From Favolaschia claudopus (taxonomy: Eukaryota > Basidiomycota > Agaricomycetes > Agaricales > Mycenaceae), in NCBI GenBank assembly GCA_037176885.1, contig JAWWNJ010000094.1, positions 62,001-126,000 of the forward strand: a stretch of DNA of 64,000 nt. Reading direction: 5' to 3'. Under the pieces are notes generated by a model, which saw nothing but the letters and a program-made list of their open reading frames with translations, did no database searches and had not been told where the DNA came from. This document shows positions 21,591-35,518 of the stretch, in pieces; the stretch's first letter is position 1; each line of letters starts with the position of its first letter. The position numbers and the translations under genes were made by a program.

Positions 21591-22247
21591 TCAAAAATTC
21601 ATCTCGTGAACCCGGGCACTTTCAGACTCGCCAGCGCCTATTGAAAACGTCAGTGTGATGCCTGCTGAGTTACTGGTCTCATGAGGGCATCTTACCAAGC
21701 TCAGTTGTGTGTGCGGTCGAACGCCGGGAAACGATGTCACACTGTGCACCTGGAATGGCGCACCATAGCACGTAGCCAAAGGCGGACCACGATCGACTGC
21801 TATGTTGAACAGGGTGTATCGCAACATATACTTCCCCGTCTGCAACACTCCGAGACCCTTGACAGAAATCTCGTCGTGAATGTCTGTCCGTATTCAAAGT
21901 AAAAAACCTACCGGAAACGCAAACACAATGAGGCTCATACTAGTGATCTCGACTGGTTGTGTGTGTGTGTCTGCCTGTGTAACAAATGCGTCTCTTTCGC
22001 CGATTCGAAGATAAGATGATTTCCTGCTCGACATCTCGGATTGGAATAAAAATGAATGAGAAAAGTCCACGAACCCACACGAAATTCGGGGTCGTTGTGG
22101 CAAGTTGTCCGTACCATAGAGCACGAATCTAGGTTGCTGATCGGAGTCGAATGTTCCGTCATGCCCGAAGTACGAATATTTGTGTCTTGTTATTGGCGCG
22201 TCAGGCAGGCGAAACAAGTCCGACGGAGCAGACAAGGTCGATTCCAC
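21591..22247 (-). pseudogene. Velvet-domain-like gene with an in-frame stop
   Basis: The minus-strand frame contains the C-terminal half of a velvet domain: SLIVFAFP ... IRTDIHDEISVKGLGVLQTG, KYMLRYTLFNIAVDRGPPLA and PFQVHSVTSFPGVR. Velvet proteins are fungal NF-kappaB-like transcription factors that control sporulation and secondary metabolism. The F-x-F-P and I-R-T parts are in the same frame but separated by a TGA at 21894-21896. No intron with acceptable size and phase removes it. Upstream (to 22247) the frame does not resemble the usual DRRP...PP motif of velvet proteins. It is either a decayed gene or one with exons I cannot place. Stop at 21591. Confidence 0.5.
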
Positions 22248-23255
22248 GCAGCTGACTGTACGGAAAAGTCAGCATTTATTTATCTCACAGCGGCGAAGTA
22301 GACTGGCCGAGGGTCAACGGTGCAATTGAGCCTGGCCACGGGAGGGGGGTCTAGCGGCCGAGGAGTCCCAGTGTTAGAACTCCTGGTGAGGAAGATTCGC
22401 ACTTGAGCGTTACGAGCGCATGCACACCTACTTGCGGGCAGCGATGGGCGACTGAATTTCTTGGATGCCCCATTGAATGTTCATTGCCATGAGCTGAGTT
22501 GCGATCAGGAGAAGGGTAGAAAGTTTCAGCGTTGCTGAGCAGTTGTACTGAGTGGGGTTAGCTGAAGGATCCTGGTCAGCCAAGCGCTGTATTAATACTG
22601 TCGAGGACAGTTCAGAGATAAAGGCGCTATATTTTTTCGGTGCTATTCATTCGCGCTCGGCACCAGCTGCTCTGCTCTGATTACCTCCGCGGCGCGGAGA
22701 ATCAGTTGGATTCAAAATTAGGTTGGGAGACAGGTGGGCAGTTGGCCGAGGGAGAACTGTTTGAATTCAGAGCCAACAGTGTCGAGGAACAAATTCCAGG
22801 ATCGCCAAGAACGCTGTTAAAGACACCCAATAATCGAACTGTTTCCACGGATTGGAGCCGTGTCGCGAGGAGGGCCCTGACATGCACGCAAACTAGCGGT
22901 ATGAGCCGCGTGGAAATATCTTGCAGCCACCGCCACTTCCAAGAAAACAATGACGCGGGAGGTTCCGCGAACGCTGAATGGGCCGTCGCGTAAGTGTATC
23001 TTTACAACCTTGTTCAAGGGAAAGCCAGAGCTTGTTCAAGAAAAACCCATATCGTTAATGGCATTCCATAAATCAGATACGCAAGGAAAGCGCAAACAGA
23101 CGGTTGTACCGCTCCGTATTCTCCGTTAAGTGATCGAAGGCAAGATAAAAATATCCCTATGACGAAAATTAAGCTAGCGCATAGTACCAAGCCCGTGATC
23201 GAAGAAATAGAAGACTCACATAAACATAAAGAAAATATAATGAACAGGCAGGTTT
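22248..23255. other. Intergenic, nothing recognised
   Basis: Short motif-free frames only. It is AT-rich toward the 3' end of the F-box gene (about 23040-23250). Confidence 0.5.
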
Positions 23256-25057
23256 TTAAACGTCAAAACGGTGGACAAGGAGGGTCCCGCCTCTCGCAGT
23301 GATTATCCGTCTATCATCGAAGACGACAGTCTCCCTTTCTCCACGAGATCTACTCGAGGATCGCCAGTGCGGGACGGAGGGGCAACTTCGGCGCCCGTCC
23401 CGGATTCTATATCCCACACCCAGATACCGCCGTTTTTCCCAAGAGTAACGCACCGGCCATCAGCAAGTGCCATTGAAGAGACCGCACCCGCAGTGTGGTG
23501 AAGGTAACGGCTGAACGTTAATTTAGGCACCGGCGAGGCAACCGAAGTCGCGAGCGGCAGAAACAAACGATATAGCTGTAGACTCGCGGGGGAGTCGCTT
23601 GATAGTTGATACGGAGAACCAACAGCCGACGGGGAACTGGATGTTTGTTCTGGTGGAGGGGCGTCCCCGGGAGCAAGCACGACCTATGAGATTCGAGTTA
23701 ACGAAATTCGTTGAGGCGACAGCCGTTATTCCTTACCCATTTCCCGTCGGACTGTGTGTCTTGAATGTGAAGTAGTTTCCGGCCCCACTGGTCCTTCATG
23801 GAACGCAGCTTTTCCTGATCGATCCAACCCGCAGGCACGTCTAGTGCGCGTGCTGTTCGTGTCGAGACCACTGACATGGAGCCCGAACTTGTAGAAGACC
23901 CGGGAGATGCAGATATGATCAGTTCAGTGACACCTGCAAAAGGGTCAGTGCCAATACACACCCACGACAGGAATCTACCTTACCTATCGAGAAGTGTATA
24001 GGGAAAATCGGAACTGCATATGTCAGGACCAACTTGTACCGGGTTCCGGGCGTCTGAGCGGATAAAATCAGGGATGATGGAGGGAAAGTCGTATACGCAG
24101 TCAGCGTCTGAGTGTGCACGATTGTATCGGAGGACAGGTCGTATAATGAGAGAGTGAAACCCTCAGAGAGACTGATCAGTAGGGGGTGATGGTAAACGGC
24201 CTGTATTATTGGAGCTGTCCGCGACGTTGGGCGCAGGGGAACGTAAGCCAGTTTGCGAGACGAAGTAGACGGATTAAGCTGGTTGATCAGAAAAACAAGA
24301 AACTCCCCCGTTGAAAGGAAGACAGCAAGCTGCAAGACCCCAGACGACGGCGGCGACTGATCCAGAGCAATGGACGTTATATGGAAAGGATGTCTGTGCC
24401 TCGGAGAACCACAGATAAGTGTCTGCTTTGTGGCGGAAGCACCGCACAGACAATGGACTTCGGGACAGAGACTTTCCACAGAGGAAGCGATGATCGTTGT
24501 AGAACCTGCTAATAGTATGTGTGGGGCGGCCGATGTGAAAGTCGATCCTGGACCTGGAGGTTTTAGAATTCCCTCAATTTGCTCCGTACTACAGCGTCCT
24601 GCAATTATGTCAATCAGGAGCGGAGTTGGCACAGTTTCGGGACATATTACACACCTCTCTTCCAGTTCCAACTGATTCGGAACATTGAGCGCCAATCCTT
24701 GAGCTCTAGAGGTTCCGTCCCTGCGCCAACCCTTTCTGGTAGCGGTTTGATTTCCCTGCCGTCGGTTCGGCCAATGAAACCTTTAGCTCCTCGTAATCTT
24801 GAACGGCCAAAGACGTGAAGATACTGCTGTTTCCAAAGATCGTTGTCTAAGGAGAGTCGAGCCCAATTCCTGTTGACTGCATGTGCAGAACAGAGATCGA
24901 ACCAAGATAAGTGAGCGAAAATTAGTAACACAAGTTCCTCGTAGAGAGCACCGTCGAAATTCAGAGCGAGAGCTTGGAGAGGCGCAGCTGGTGCAGTTGA
25001 CGAGCGTAGGCGTTTGGCAGGGGGTAACACTGCAGGCGATAGGCCGCGTTTAGACAT
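23256..25057 (-). CDS. F-box protein with C-terminal beta-propeller-like region
   Basis: Start ATG 25057 (MSKRGLSPAVLPPAKRLRSS). An F-box follows at residues ~35-85 (ELVLLIFAHLSWFDLCSAHA ... NDLWKQQYLHVFG), which would bind Skp1 in an SCF ubiquitin ligase. Introns at 24599-24654, ~23940-23985 and ~23690-23740 join in phase to a long region with WD-like strands (HHPLLISLSEGFTLSLYDL; CVTLGKNGGIWVWDIESGTG). Near the end the open frame terminates at 23303, while a +1-shifted frame gives TVVFDDRRIITARGGTLLV and ends at 23256. That looks like the missing last strand, so a single-base deletion in the G run near 23329 is likely. The substrate is unknown. It sits head-to-head with WDR83. Confidence 0.75.
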
Positions 25058-25134
25058 AGTCTGAGTGATAGCAGCGTATACCACTGTGGGCGCTGACGAT
25101 AAGTCGCTTGGACAATGATCACACGATTCCCACG
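25058..25134. promoter_or_regulatory. 77-bp shared promoter between F-box gene and WDR83
   Basis: The two start codons face away from each other with only 77 bp between them. Promoter or 5' UTR elements must therefore overlap between the genes or extend into the coding regions. No TATA-like element seen. Confidence 0.6.
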
Positions 25135-26337
25135 ATGACTCAGCCCGCTCGAGGGCCTGAACCTCTCCCTCGCCATCTTCATACTACCCTCGCCGCACAC
25201 AAGGGCCCCGTGAACGTCGCTCGCTATGCAAAAGGCGCCGCCAAGTACATCCTCACCGGTGGCCAGGACCGCACAGTCAAACTCTGGAATGCAAATCTTG
25301 GTACTCAAGTAAAAACCTTCGCTGCGCATGGCTACGAAGTCCTTTCAATCTCAGTGTTTGTCCACCGGAATCTGCACGACTTCCACAAAGTTCATTGAGA
25401 GCATAGGTCGCACGATAACGCCCAGTTCGCGTCTTCGGGTGGTGATCGTTCTGTATTCGTCTGGGATGTTGCAACTGCTGTCACTACTCGACGACTCGCG
25501 GGTCATCTGGGCAAAATACACGTCGTTGAATTCAACGAAGACGCGTCTGTTCTCGCGAGCGGTATTGTGCACCGACGCGTAAAGCCCAGCAATTTCTCAT
25601 TCTCCATTCAGGATCTTTCGATTCGTCTGTCCGACTATGGGATCTTAGGTGATATTCATTCCCATTAAATAAACGCATGTTCTCGGTATTGAATGATTTC
25701 AAACTCAGAGCCCAGAATCGTCAAGCCATACAAGTCTTGGAAGAAGCTCGCGATGCCGTGCAAACTCTACACGTTGGCTCAACGTATATCACTACTGGGT
25801 CCCTGGACGGCCATGTTCGCACCTATGACCTCCGCAAAGGAGAACTACGTGCCGACTACATGGGTTGTTAGTGATTATATCTCGTCTTTCGATGACTCCT
25901 TTGTTACATAAAACGTTGCAGATCCTGTAACAGCCGTGGTCCCCACGCAAGATAGCCAAACTCTGCTGGTTACAACGCTTGATTCACACATTCGGCTTAT
26001 GGATATGGCCAACGGAAAATTACTAAACGATTTTGCTGGGCACACCAATGCCGAGTATCGCTGCCGGGCTTGCTTCGGTCACGGCGAAGCAAGTGTGGTA
26101 TGTGGTGACGAGAAAGGAACAGTTTGGGCTTGGGATTTGCTCGATGTACGTTCCTTGGCTGTTATACACTGGCGCACTAAAAATTTCTAGGCAAAAGCAC
26201 TTCAACCAAACCCACCGCCCAAAGTACACAACAAAGTTATAACATGGACCGAACACCATCCAACTGAGAAGGGTGAGATGTTCACTGCAAGCGCGGATGG
26301 GACAGTAAAAGTTTGGAGGCAGGCTGAAGTCCCGTAA
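25135..26337 (+). CDS. WDR83: WD40 protein WDR83 (MORG1-like)
   Basis: ATG 25135 opens MTQPARGPEPLPRHLHTTLA. Six short exons join in phase into a seven-bladed WD40 propeller: TLAAHKGPVNVARY...TVKLWN, SHDNAQFASSGGDRSVFVWD, SFDSSVRLWDLR, TTGSLDGHVRTYDL, SHIRLMDMANGK, CGDEKGTVWAWDLLD and ASADGTVKVWRQ. It stops at TAA 26337. Order and spacing match WDR83/MORG1, a scaffold linked to MAPK modules and found with the spliceosome. About 310 aa, as expected. The second and third exons are the source of the truncated copy at 19739-19990. Confidence 0.88.
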
Positions 26338-26476
26338 AATTGTAATAATCCGAGTACACCTCTGTATTGTATCACTTACTGGACTTCGTTGTGGTTCACA
26401 TCCATTGCTAGCTAAACAAATGAGATCTAATATTACAATCAAGGAGTTGAAAGTGTCAGGGAACACGAGTACCACT

Positions 26477-26982
26477 TCACCGCTTCGTCGCCGCCAAGTT
26501 TTCTGCGCAAATGCATTACATGCATTACAAGAATACAGACAAGTGAGTATTGATGCGTACCTCTTCGCGTAGCGTCCTCAAGCAACTGAGTATCTACATG
26601 CTCAGAAGGCAACTGAACGTAGCGAACAACAGATCCGCGAATGAAGCAATTTTTAACGGCCATCTGCCAAAACAAGTTTCATAACGAAAACTAGAGAATC
26701 ATTAGACCTGCAAACCATGTGCGGATGTCTTGCTTCGTCTAGAACCTTGATATTATCCAACCGAATGTTCAAGAACCTGAAGTGAGGGCCCGGTCAAGGC
26801 GGACGATTGAACGGTATATTGTCGCGCAACGCACTGGTCTACGGATTTCAAAACTCCAGTAATTGAAAGGTCATTTTTCAGCTCGACCGTGACCTGCTGG
26901 TCTGTGAGCGTCTTGAAAACAGAGAAGATGAGCTAAAAGACAGCTCAGATGTCGGCTAGAGTGGGGTTGAGCAGAATACCAT
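26477..26982 (-). CDS. LSM2: U6 snRNA-associated Sm-like protein Lsm2
   Basis: The 96-aa protein is hidden by introns. The first coding exon is only the ATG (26980-26982), followed by LIFSVFKTLTDQQVTVELKN, FLNIRLDNIKVLDEARHPHM and MAVKNCFIRGSVVRYVQLPS, ending ATRRENLAATKR and TGA at 26477-26479. All four introns are GT-AG and phase-consistent. Sm1 (VELKND...LNIRLDN) and Sm2 (CFIRGSVVRYV) motifs are intact. Lsm2 is part of the Lsm1-7 ring (mRNA decay) and the Lsm2-8 ring (U6 snRNP). It converges with WDR83, with 139 bp between their stop codons. Confidence 0.88.
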
Positions 26983-27329
26983 GAAAGTCAAGGGGGAAAC
27001 AAGTGTCCACCGTGACGTGCCTCTGTGACGCGACGCGCCTTCCCCGATTATATTCGCGTCCAAGGTTTTTCTCAGTGCTATCCAAGGCAATTATTTGTAA
27101 GTATAGTACAGTACGCTCAGTTCAGGACCACGCGATCCAGAGAACTCAAGAAGCTGGAACGCAATGGGCTGTTGCCTTATTATGAATTTTGGCAGAATTA
27201 GCATGGGTGATGCATGAATTGGTGGTGGTAAAATGGGTCATACGAATCATACAGTGGAAGTACCCTAATTTTTTGCCACTGCACGACTGCAGTAATCCAA
27301 TGGTAAGACCAAGGCAAACAAAAAATACT
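26983..27329. other. Short intergenic region
   Basis: Upstream of LSM2 and downstream of RPS8 (both on the minus strand). No gene recognised. Confidence 0.5.
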
Positions 27330-28218
27330 TCATGCGTGTCCAGCGTGCTTCTGCTTCCCAGTCCGGAGCTTCCTGAGGTAGAACTGGAAACCATTGAGTG
27401 TACGAGTCAAACGTTGTAACACGATAACACACCTCGAGCTCCTTGCCTTCAAGCACGTAGCCATCAGCGCGCCCGGACTGACCAGGTCGGCTGGAGATCG
27501 AAGCATACAGACGGCCAGCAGCGAACTGGGATTCCAGTAGGGGGTCAACTTTCGCGTCTACGAACAGGTGAGAACGAGATGCAGGATGATAGCGTATAAA
27601 TGCACGAACCTTTTTTCTTCTCATCAAGGTGACGCTGAGCGTGGTTAGACAGCTTCACGGGTTCGGCGGCATCGCCTGCGGGAGCCTGAGACTTGCCCTT
27701 CTTGGTGACAGGTTGGGCGTACTAGAATATGTGAGCCAAGCCGCGCTCGAAAAAAAATGGAGGCACGTACGTGGGTCTCGTACCACTGACGGAAGGGGGC
27801 AGCGTCGACCTGGATGATGGCGCTCTTGACCAAAGTGTTCGTTCGGACAAGCTCGTTATTGGAGGCGTTGTAGACCTAGCACCCGGATGAGGCCGATAGC
27901 ACGCAAACGAGGCGATAATCCGACTGACCACACCGATAATTCTGGTCTTCCGTGTAACGTGCTCGGAACCCCAGGCAAAGTTTCCGCTCTCAAGACGGAG
28001 AGCACGGTACTTGATGTTTCCTCCACGGACACGCACGGTGTGGATGCGCTTGGGGCCGAGCTTAGTGTTGGCGGGCTGACGACCGAGCTCGAATTTTCTT
28101 TTTTTGCGGTAGTGGGCGCGCTGGGCACCGGTCTCAGAGCGCTTGTGCCGGGAAGAACGCGAGATACCTAGAGTAAGTTAGAACAGTACGGTCGGGACAC
28201 TGCGGTAGACGGACCCAT
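27330..28218 (-). CDS. RPS8: 40S ribosomal protein S8 (eS8)
   Basis: ATG 28218 is followed after four bases by an intron (GTCCGT...CTCTAG). The exons then read [73 protein letters not shown] and [20 protein letters not shown], ending in [16 protein letters not shown] and TGA 27330-27332. Five introns, all phase-consistent, including one right after the start as is common in fungal ribosomal protein genes. The length (about 210 aa) and the sequence leave little doubt. It is divergently oriented to UGP1 copy a. Confidence 0.95.
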
Positions 28219-28587
28219 CTTGAAGGGGGAGAGTAGACGATTTCGGCCAAGAAGCTTTTATTTGGCGTTAACGACGCCGCAAAACTATGCAGTGCGGCTG
28301 AGTTTCAATTGCATCTGATCGCATCTGGAGTTGATCCGATTCCTAACTTGCCAACTTAACTCTTCGCGGATTCTAATTAGGAAATTTTATCTTGATAGCC
28401 TCGAGCTTGCCTGAACCCTCATTCTGTGCTCTGCATTGCCCTGTTTCTCGCAGTAGACGACGCACATTCGACCATGTATCCTGGCTTCTCTCGAATCGGC
28501 CCGCGGCCTCGCCACAAAGGCGTGTCTGCCCACTATAAGGATTCGTTATCCTGCTCTCAACTCGTGTAACTGCTCGTCCTGTTCACA
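28219..28587. promoter_or_regulatory. Divergent promoter region RPS8 / UGP1 copy a
   Basis: 369 bp between two divergent start codons. It contains pyrimidine-rich tracts near both starts. No specific factor site recognised. Confidence 0.5.
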
Positions 28588-30635
<2,048 letters not shown>

Positions 30636-30869
30636 CCTCGGGTCTGGTGAGAGAGGCACGCAACTAATTCTTATGTTAGACGATATCTATTTTACTCTAC
30701 ATGGCTCCTTTGTAACTAGTTTGCAGTGGTTTGGTTTGGGGCGGATGTCGCCCATTGCTTTGATTGTTTGCTGTCTATGAAATATGGATTATATACACTA
30801 GATGATAGTTGTCCTCCTGAAGTCGCAACGAAGGATCTGAATCGTTAGGGCACGTAACAGTTCCGTGGG

Positions 30870-33800
30870 TCATCGCAAACGAGTCGTCTTCCCCGCGCGT
30901 CTGGATTTCGGGATATGGGATGCAGCCTCAGCAGCAGAAGAGTCGCTATCTGAATCGTCCTCTCGAGGCAATGTAGGATACAATTCCCGCTTGTCCTTGG
31001 AAGGGAAGGTCGCAGGTAGCAGTCTTGGTGTGCGGGACGTCGGAGTGGTGGAAAATAACGAGGGTTGACTAGCAATGTCGGTTAAGCGCCGATACGCAGA
31101 CGACATGGCGGGTCGTTGCGAAAGTTTCATCGACGCCGCAACCTCCTCCTCTTCGTCCTCGGACTGTTGAGGTGAATCCTTTGGCGTACCAGGATCAGAG
31201 TCTGGGACACTATTCCATTGAGAGTATGGAAATGGGGCCTGACTCTCGGCAGGAAGAAATAGAGGGGCGTGATCTTCATTCGATGGACTACTGGAGCGCA
31301 ACTCGTCGCGCAATGACTCTTGAGTTTCGGCTTGCGAAGAACTTGGCTTGATAATGGTCCAACCATCTTGGGATGCTGGCGTAAGGGGTTGGGCAGCTTT
31401 CGGGGTCTCTGTCGAGTCCCGTGGAGGTGTAACGCGAGGTGGTGTCGTGGGAGAAGAGTCCCCTTGAACATTGTGCTTTGCAGCCGCTTTGCCCTGCGTT
31501 TTGGCCTTTTGCTTTGCCTCCGCTTTCTCCTTCCGTATCCTTTCTTTTTCCTCTTTGGCGGCAAGCTTGGCGGCTGCTTCTTCAGCTCGTTGTTCTGCGG
31601 TTTTGTTCGGCCCGCGACGCCGTTTGGCGGGTTGCTCCGGTTCAGAAGGAGGAACGTCAGAGAATTCTGGCTTCGGAGCAGCAGGTGTAAGTCGAGTGGA
31701 GCGAGTAGAACGCCTGGTGGTAGGTTTGTCCACAGCACCTCTATCAGCTCCCTCGTCCGCCGGCTGAGTGGCAACCAGCTGGCTGTTCTGGTGCAAAGGA
31801 CTGTCAGCTCGTTGTCGCTGGCTTGAAGGGTTTGAGCTGAATGGCAGCTCGAGTTGGGAGAGCTTCACAGATGCCCTCCCATTCCTGTCCTTCATACGCT
31901 GTATCATTCTGGGGGTGGTAGGAGTCGTGGGTTGGAGGGCCTTCGTCGGCTGAAGTGGAGTAGGAGGGAAGTCCTCAGCGGGTTGGATGGGATCAAGGTC
32001 GCGGTGCGCGGGCTCAGGGGTGCTGGGACTGTCAGGAACTGGCTGAATTGGCATGTTCACAACGGGCGGCGTGCCAATGGGCGCGTGCTGGAAGCTTGGG
32101 GCCGGTGAGGGAGATGAGGAGCTGACTACGCTATCCATTTTGTCGTCTGTGTTGCCATTGCTGATATCATGGGGTTCCAAACCGAACATAACGCTATCGG
32201 AAGCCATGGCCTCATCTACGGCTTTGTCACCAGCAAGGTCGACGTCTACGGATTGGCGGCCAGCTATCGCACCAAGCGGTTCAGGGACAGAACTGGGCGA
32301 AGAATGCTCGGAGTTTACGCTAACGGAGTCCTCAGGAACAGGGTTTGTCTGTTCAATCTCTTCTTCGATGTCTGCCGACTCCGTCGGCGTAGGAGAAGAC
32401 CTAGAATTCGCTCGGATTGATGTATCTAGAACCGACGGAGGTTCAGATTCAGCGAGATGGTCAGCGGAATGGCTCTCCTCCTCCTGCTCGTCATCCTCCT
32501 CGCCTGAAGACAGGTCTGCGGCTTCTAGTCGTCGAGAACGCCTACGGAAGTCGATGTCATCCTCGTCGTCGTCTTCAAGCACCACGCTTTCCGCCGCATC
32601 GTCCGCCTCGTCAAAGTCAACGTCGTCCATGGTGAGACGTGTTGATGAAGGACCCCGCATAATGGCCTCCAACTCTGGATCCACAAAAATAGCAGCGGAG
32701 TGAAATGCTGGCTTCCCACCTCGCGCTGAACCTTCGGACGCGTCACTATCGCTGTCATTCGGAGGACGGGAGGATGTTGGCGCCTTGCGAACCGACGCTG
32801 CGTCCCGAGAGCCAGGAGCCTGAGCGGTGTTGCTGGTTTTCTGGCTCTTTTCGGCTAGCGCACGAAGTTCTTGGATGAGCTTCGAGTTATCGCCATCTTC
32901 GTCTTGTTGTAGCTCTGCAATCCGTTGGCGGATACGACCAGCTCCGGCGAGAACGATGGGGCATCGGTATCGAAGATGAGACGGCGAATTTCCGCAGACA
33001 GGGCAGGGGATGGGTGCGGCGGGATTCTCAGCAGTGGTACGAGGGGAAGGCTGGTCTAGAACCGTGGGTTTGCTCATCGTCTCAGAGGGTTTAGTGGGAG
33101 AATCTGGCGCGACAGGGAGCAAGCTCCTCAAAAACGCTTTGACGGATTCCGGGTCTACAGATGCTTTGTTTTGAGGGTTGCTGGAGTCTGGATGCCCTGT
33201 TGCGGGAATATCATCAAAGGGCGAAACATATTGTAAGAATAATTACCAACGTCGTGCAAGTCTTGTGGGGTTTTCTTTTTGCCTTTCGTCTTTTTAGCTG
33301 AGTAGGGTCAGCGCTTTGTGATGATATTGCGAATTAGAAGCGCGCATACCTTTTTCACCACTCTTCGAACCTGACAAGGAAAGTTGAATTCGATTAGCGG
33401 AATGAAGGGATGGCCACAGCAAGAACGTACTTCGCGCGTTCTGCACGATATTGTTATCGTCAGTCGACGATATTACTTCTGCCAATTCTTCGGGAAAATC
33501 GAATTTCACGGATTTGGGAACTTCTACATTTTCTGCGGTACTCTGTTTTGATCGTTTGGTTAAATTTTTCGAAGTAGCAGATGGTAAGACGGTCGCATCG
33601 GCATCCTGCTGCGCCGCCTTCCTCTTTCCCTTCTTCACCTCCATAACCGGTTCGCTAGGCTCCTGGATCGCTTCAGGAGGGGCAGCTGGGGAGGGATCGG
33701 ATGTGCTAAGTTCAGTCTGTTTAGATTTTGACTTGCGCCGGGGTTTTTCAGCGGTCTGTGCACTTGAAACATCTGCTGTCTTCACAAGCTCTTTTACGGG

Positions 33801-34796
33801 GGCGCTCGTGGACTTCGGCTGGCTGGGCTCCCCGGTTTCAGTACTGGATGGTCCGTCATAGCTCTGTACTGCTTCGCCTGAGAGCGGAGGTGCAGGTGTC
33901 TGGTCCATAGTTGGAGCAACAGGGACAGATGGTTTACGGGCGGCATCCTTCTTGAGTTTCTTCTTGGGGGGCTGTGAAGGAGTACCTGGCACTGTGTGAA
34001 TATTTGGCGGATCCCCCAAGGTGCCGGTAGATGCTGCATGCGTATTATTGGCGTCTTTCCTAACCTTCTTCTTGCGTTTTTTGGGCGACGTAGGCTCGGG
34101 TACGATTTGCGAGACCGTCTCGGGTACCAATGAAGGAGCGGATGCCAATGGGGGAGCGGATATGCTCTCGGCAGCGGCGGCGTCGTTCTTTTGGTTCTTC
34201 GGATGGGTAGCGGAGGACGGTGGTTTATGTGATGGATGTGCATCGACTTTTCGCTTTTTCCTCGGGAGTCTTGATTCGTCGGTCAGGCTCTGGCCATCCA
34301 CTGGGATGGGGTTAGATGGGTCGGTCACATTTTCTGGAATCTAACGGGGTTCAGCTGGTGCCACCTAGTAGAGTAGCTCTTGGTCTCACCGCTTGCGATG
34401 TAGAAGAGATTTTTATAACCACATGGACATCAGACGCGCCTGACCACACTCGTACTTCAAATACGTCGAAATCATCGTCTTGACTGAACATCAGCATTGC
34501 GCAGGATCTTTATGAAAAACATCGAACTTGCCATTTTCAAGGGAGATGTCTGTGTCATTATTCGTGTCGTAGAATAGAGTAAATTCCGAAGTCGAAGATA
34601 GATTCAAGCGTTTGCGAACGGTTTCTTTGATTTCACCCAGCGAGGTTTCTGAAAGGGCGGCATTGTTCACCGATGAACCAAACAGTCGCGTCCATAGCAC
34701 ACCTGTGAAGAATTTGGCGAACTTTTTGTGACCTGGAGCAGAGTATGAGAGGATTGGGTGGTTTGAATCGCGCTTTCTTTTGGTCCCCTTGTCCAT
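30870..34796 (-). CDS. 1223-aa nuclear low-complexity protein with zinc knuckle
   Basis: Six exons (34528-34796, 34390-34483, 33431-34340, 33350-33370, 33247-33297, 30870-33196) join in phase to exactly 1224 codons. The N-terminus is a compact ubiquitin-like or PB1-like region (RKRLNLSSTSEFTLFYDTNN ... DDDFDVFEVRVW ... DVHVVIKIS). A long Lys/Pro/Ser-rich part with repeated KKRKKK patches (nuclear or nucleolar targeting) follows. A CPVCGNSPSHLRYRCP zinc knuckle comes next, then acidic runs, and finally a short conserved-looking end (MSSAYRRLTDIASQPSLF). The 21-nt exon is unusual but both its introns are in phase. I do not know the function; a nucleolar or chromatin role is an inference from composition. 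Confidence 0.75.
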
Positions 34797-34897
34797 TCCC
34801 TGGCAAACGACGCGTCGACAGTGGGGGAACGAAACCAAGAAGGGGAAGCTTATGTAATTAGCATCATCTCACCTTCAACCCGCTTCGACCACACTAA
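34797..34897. promoter_or_regulatory. 101-bp divergent promoter, zinc-knuckle gene / NDUFB2
   Basis: Start codons at 34796 (minus) and 34898 (plus) are 101 bp apart, so the two genes must share regulatory DNA. Confidence 0.55.
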
Positions 34898-35266
34898 ATG
34901 GCTGGTGGTCCTCATCGTACGGCTCATTGTCTCAGTCGTCTATAGATTCTCATGACATTTGAAGCTCCGGGCTTTCACCCCCATCTACCTGGAAGGGGGT
35001 ACACGTTTCTAGCCAAGGGAGTCGGTGCAATGATGTGGTTCTTCATTTTCTATCGTATACGGTGCGTGCAACGCGTCTGTGCACTCGCAGAATCATTGAC
35101 TCTGCACTCCCAGCCAGGACGGCGGGAAACTCCTGGTACGCTGCCACGAAGCCCTTCATTCTCACATCTCCACATTTATCCCGAATCCAAGGGCCATCAT
35201 CCCTTCCTCGACCACGGTGCTGGGCATGACGCTCATGGCCACAAACCTGATGCCGGACACCATTGA
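34898..35266 (+). CDS. Complex I subunit NDUFB2-like (B8/AGGG type)
   Basis: Four tiny exons encode 70 aa: MAGGPHPPGFHPHLPGRGYT, then FLAKGVGAMMWFFIFYRIR (one membrane helix). A 22-nt exon gives QDGGKLLG, followed by a His-rich end (HHPFLDHGAGHDAHGHKPDA). It stops at TGA 35264-35266. Introns of 48, ~50 and ~58 nt are in phase. The order (short Pro/His head, W-F-x-x-F-Y-R helix, QDG, LLG, H-P-x-x-DH tail) fits the accessory subunit NDUFB2 of the membrane arm of mitochondrial complex I, including the expected size. Assignment is by pattern, so I leave the symbol empty. Confidence 0.65.
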
Positions 35267-35518
35267 AGCTCGCCGGACAAAGTCCCTAATTTTCAAATTG
35301 CGCTCATTTGCGCGGCTTGACGAGTGCGAACGACAGAGATGTCGAAATGCCTTTGGCGCAGATAGACAGAGAGCTCGTCAAATATCTACGATCTGTATAA
35401 ACTGCATTGGCTGTAATACGCAGATAGAATCGACGCGTCCTTGGACCGCCATGGACTTGAACGCCAAGTGTCACAACTTTAAAGCATGTCCTAGTTTGAT
35501 CTCATACCACCACTTGCT

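Noticed and set aside
21957..21974. Short TG dinucleotide run
   Set aside because: Too short to be a notable microsatellite.
31439..32703. Several Ser/Arg-rich plus-strand frames up to 216 codons
   Set aside because: Shadows of the long minus-strand zinc-knuckle protein, whose six exons join in phase.
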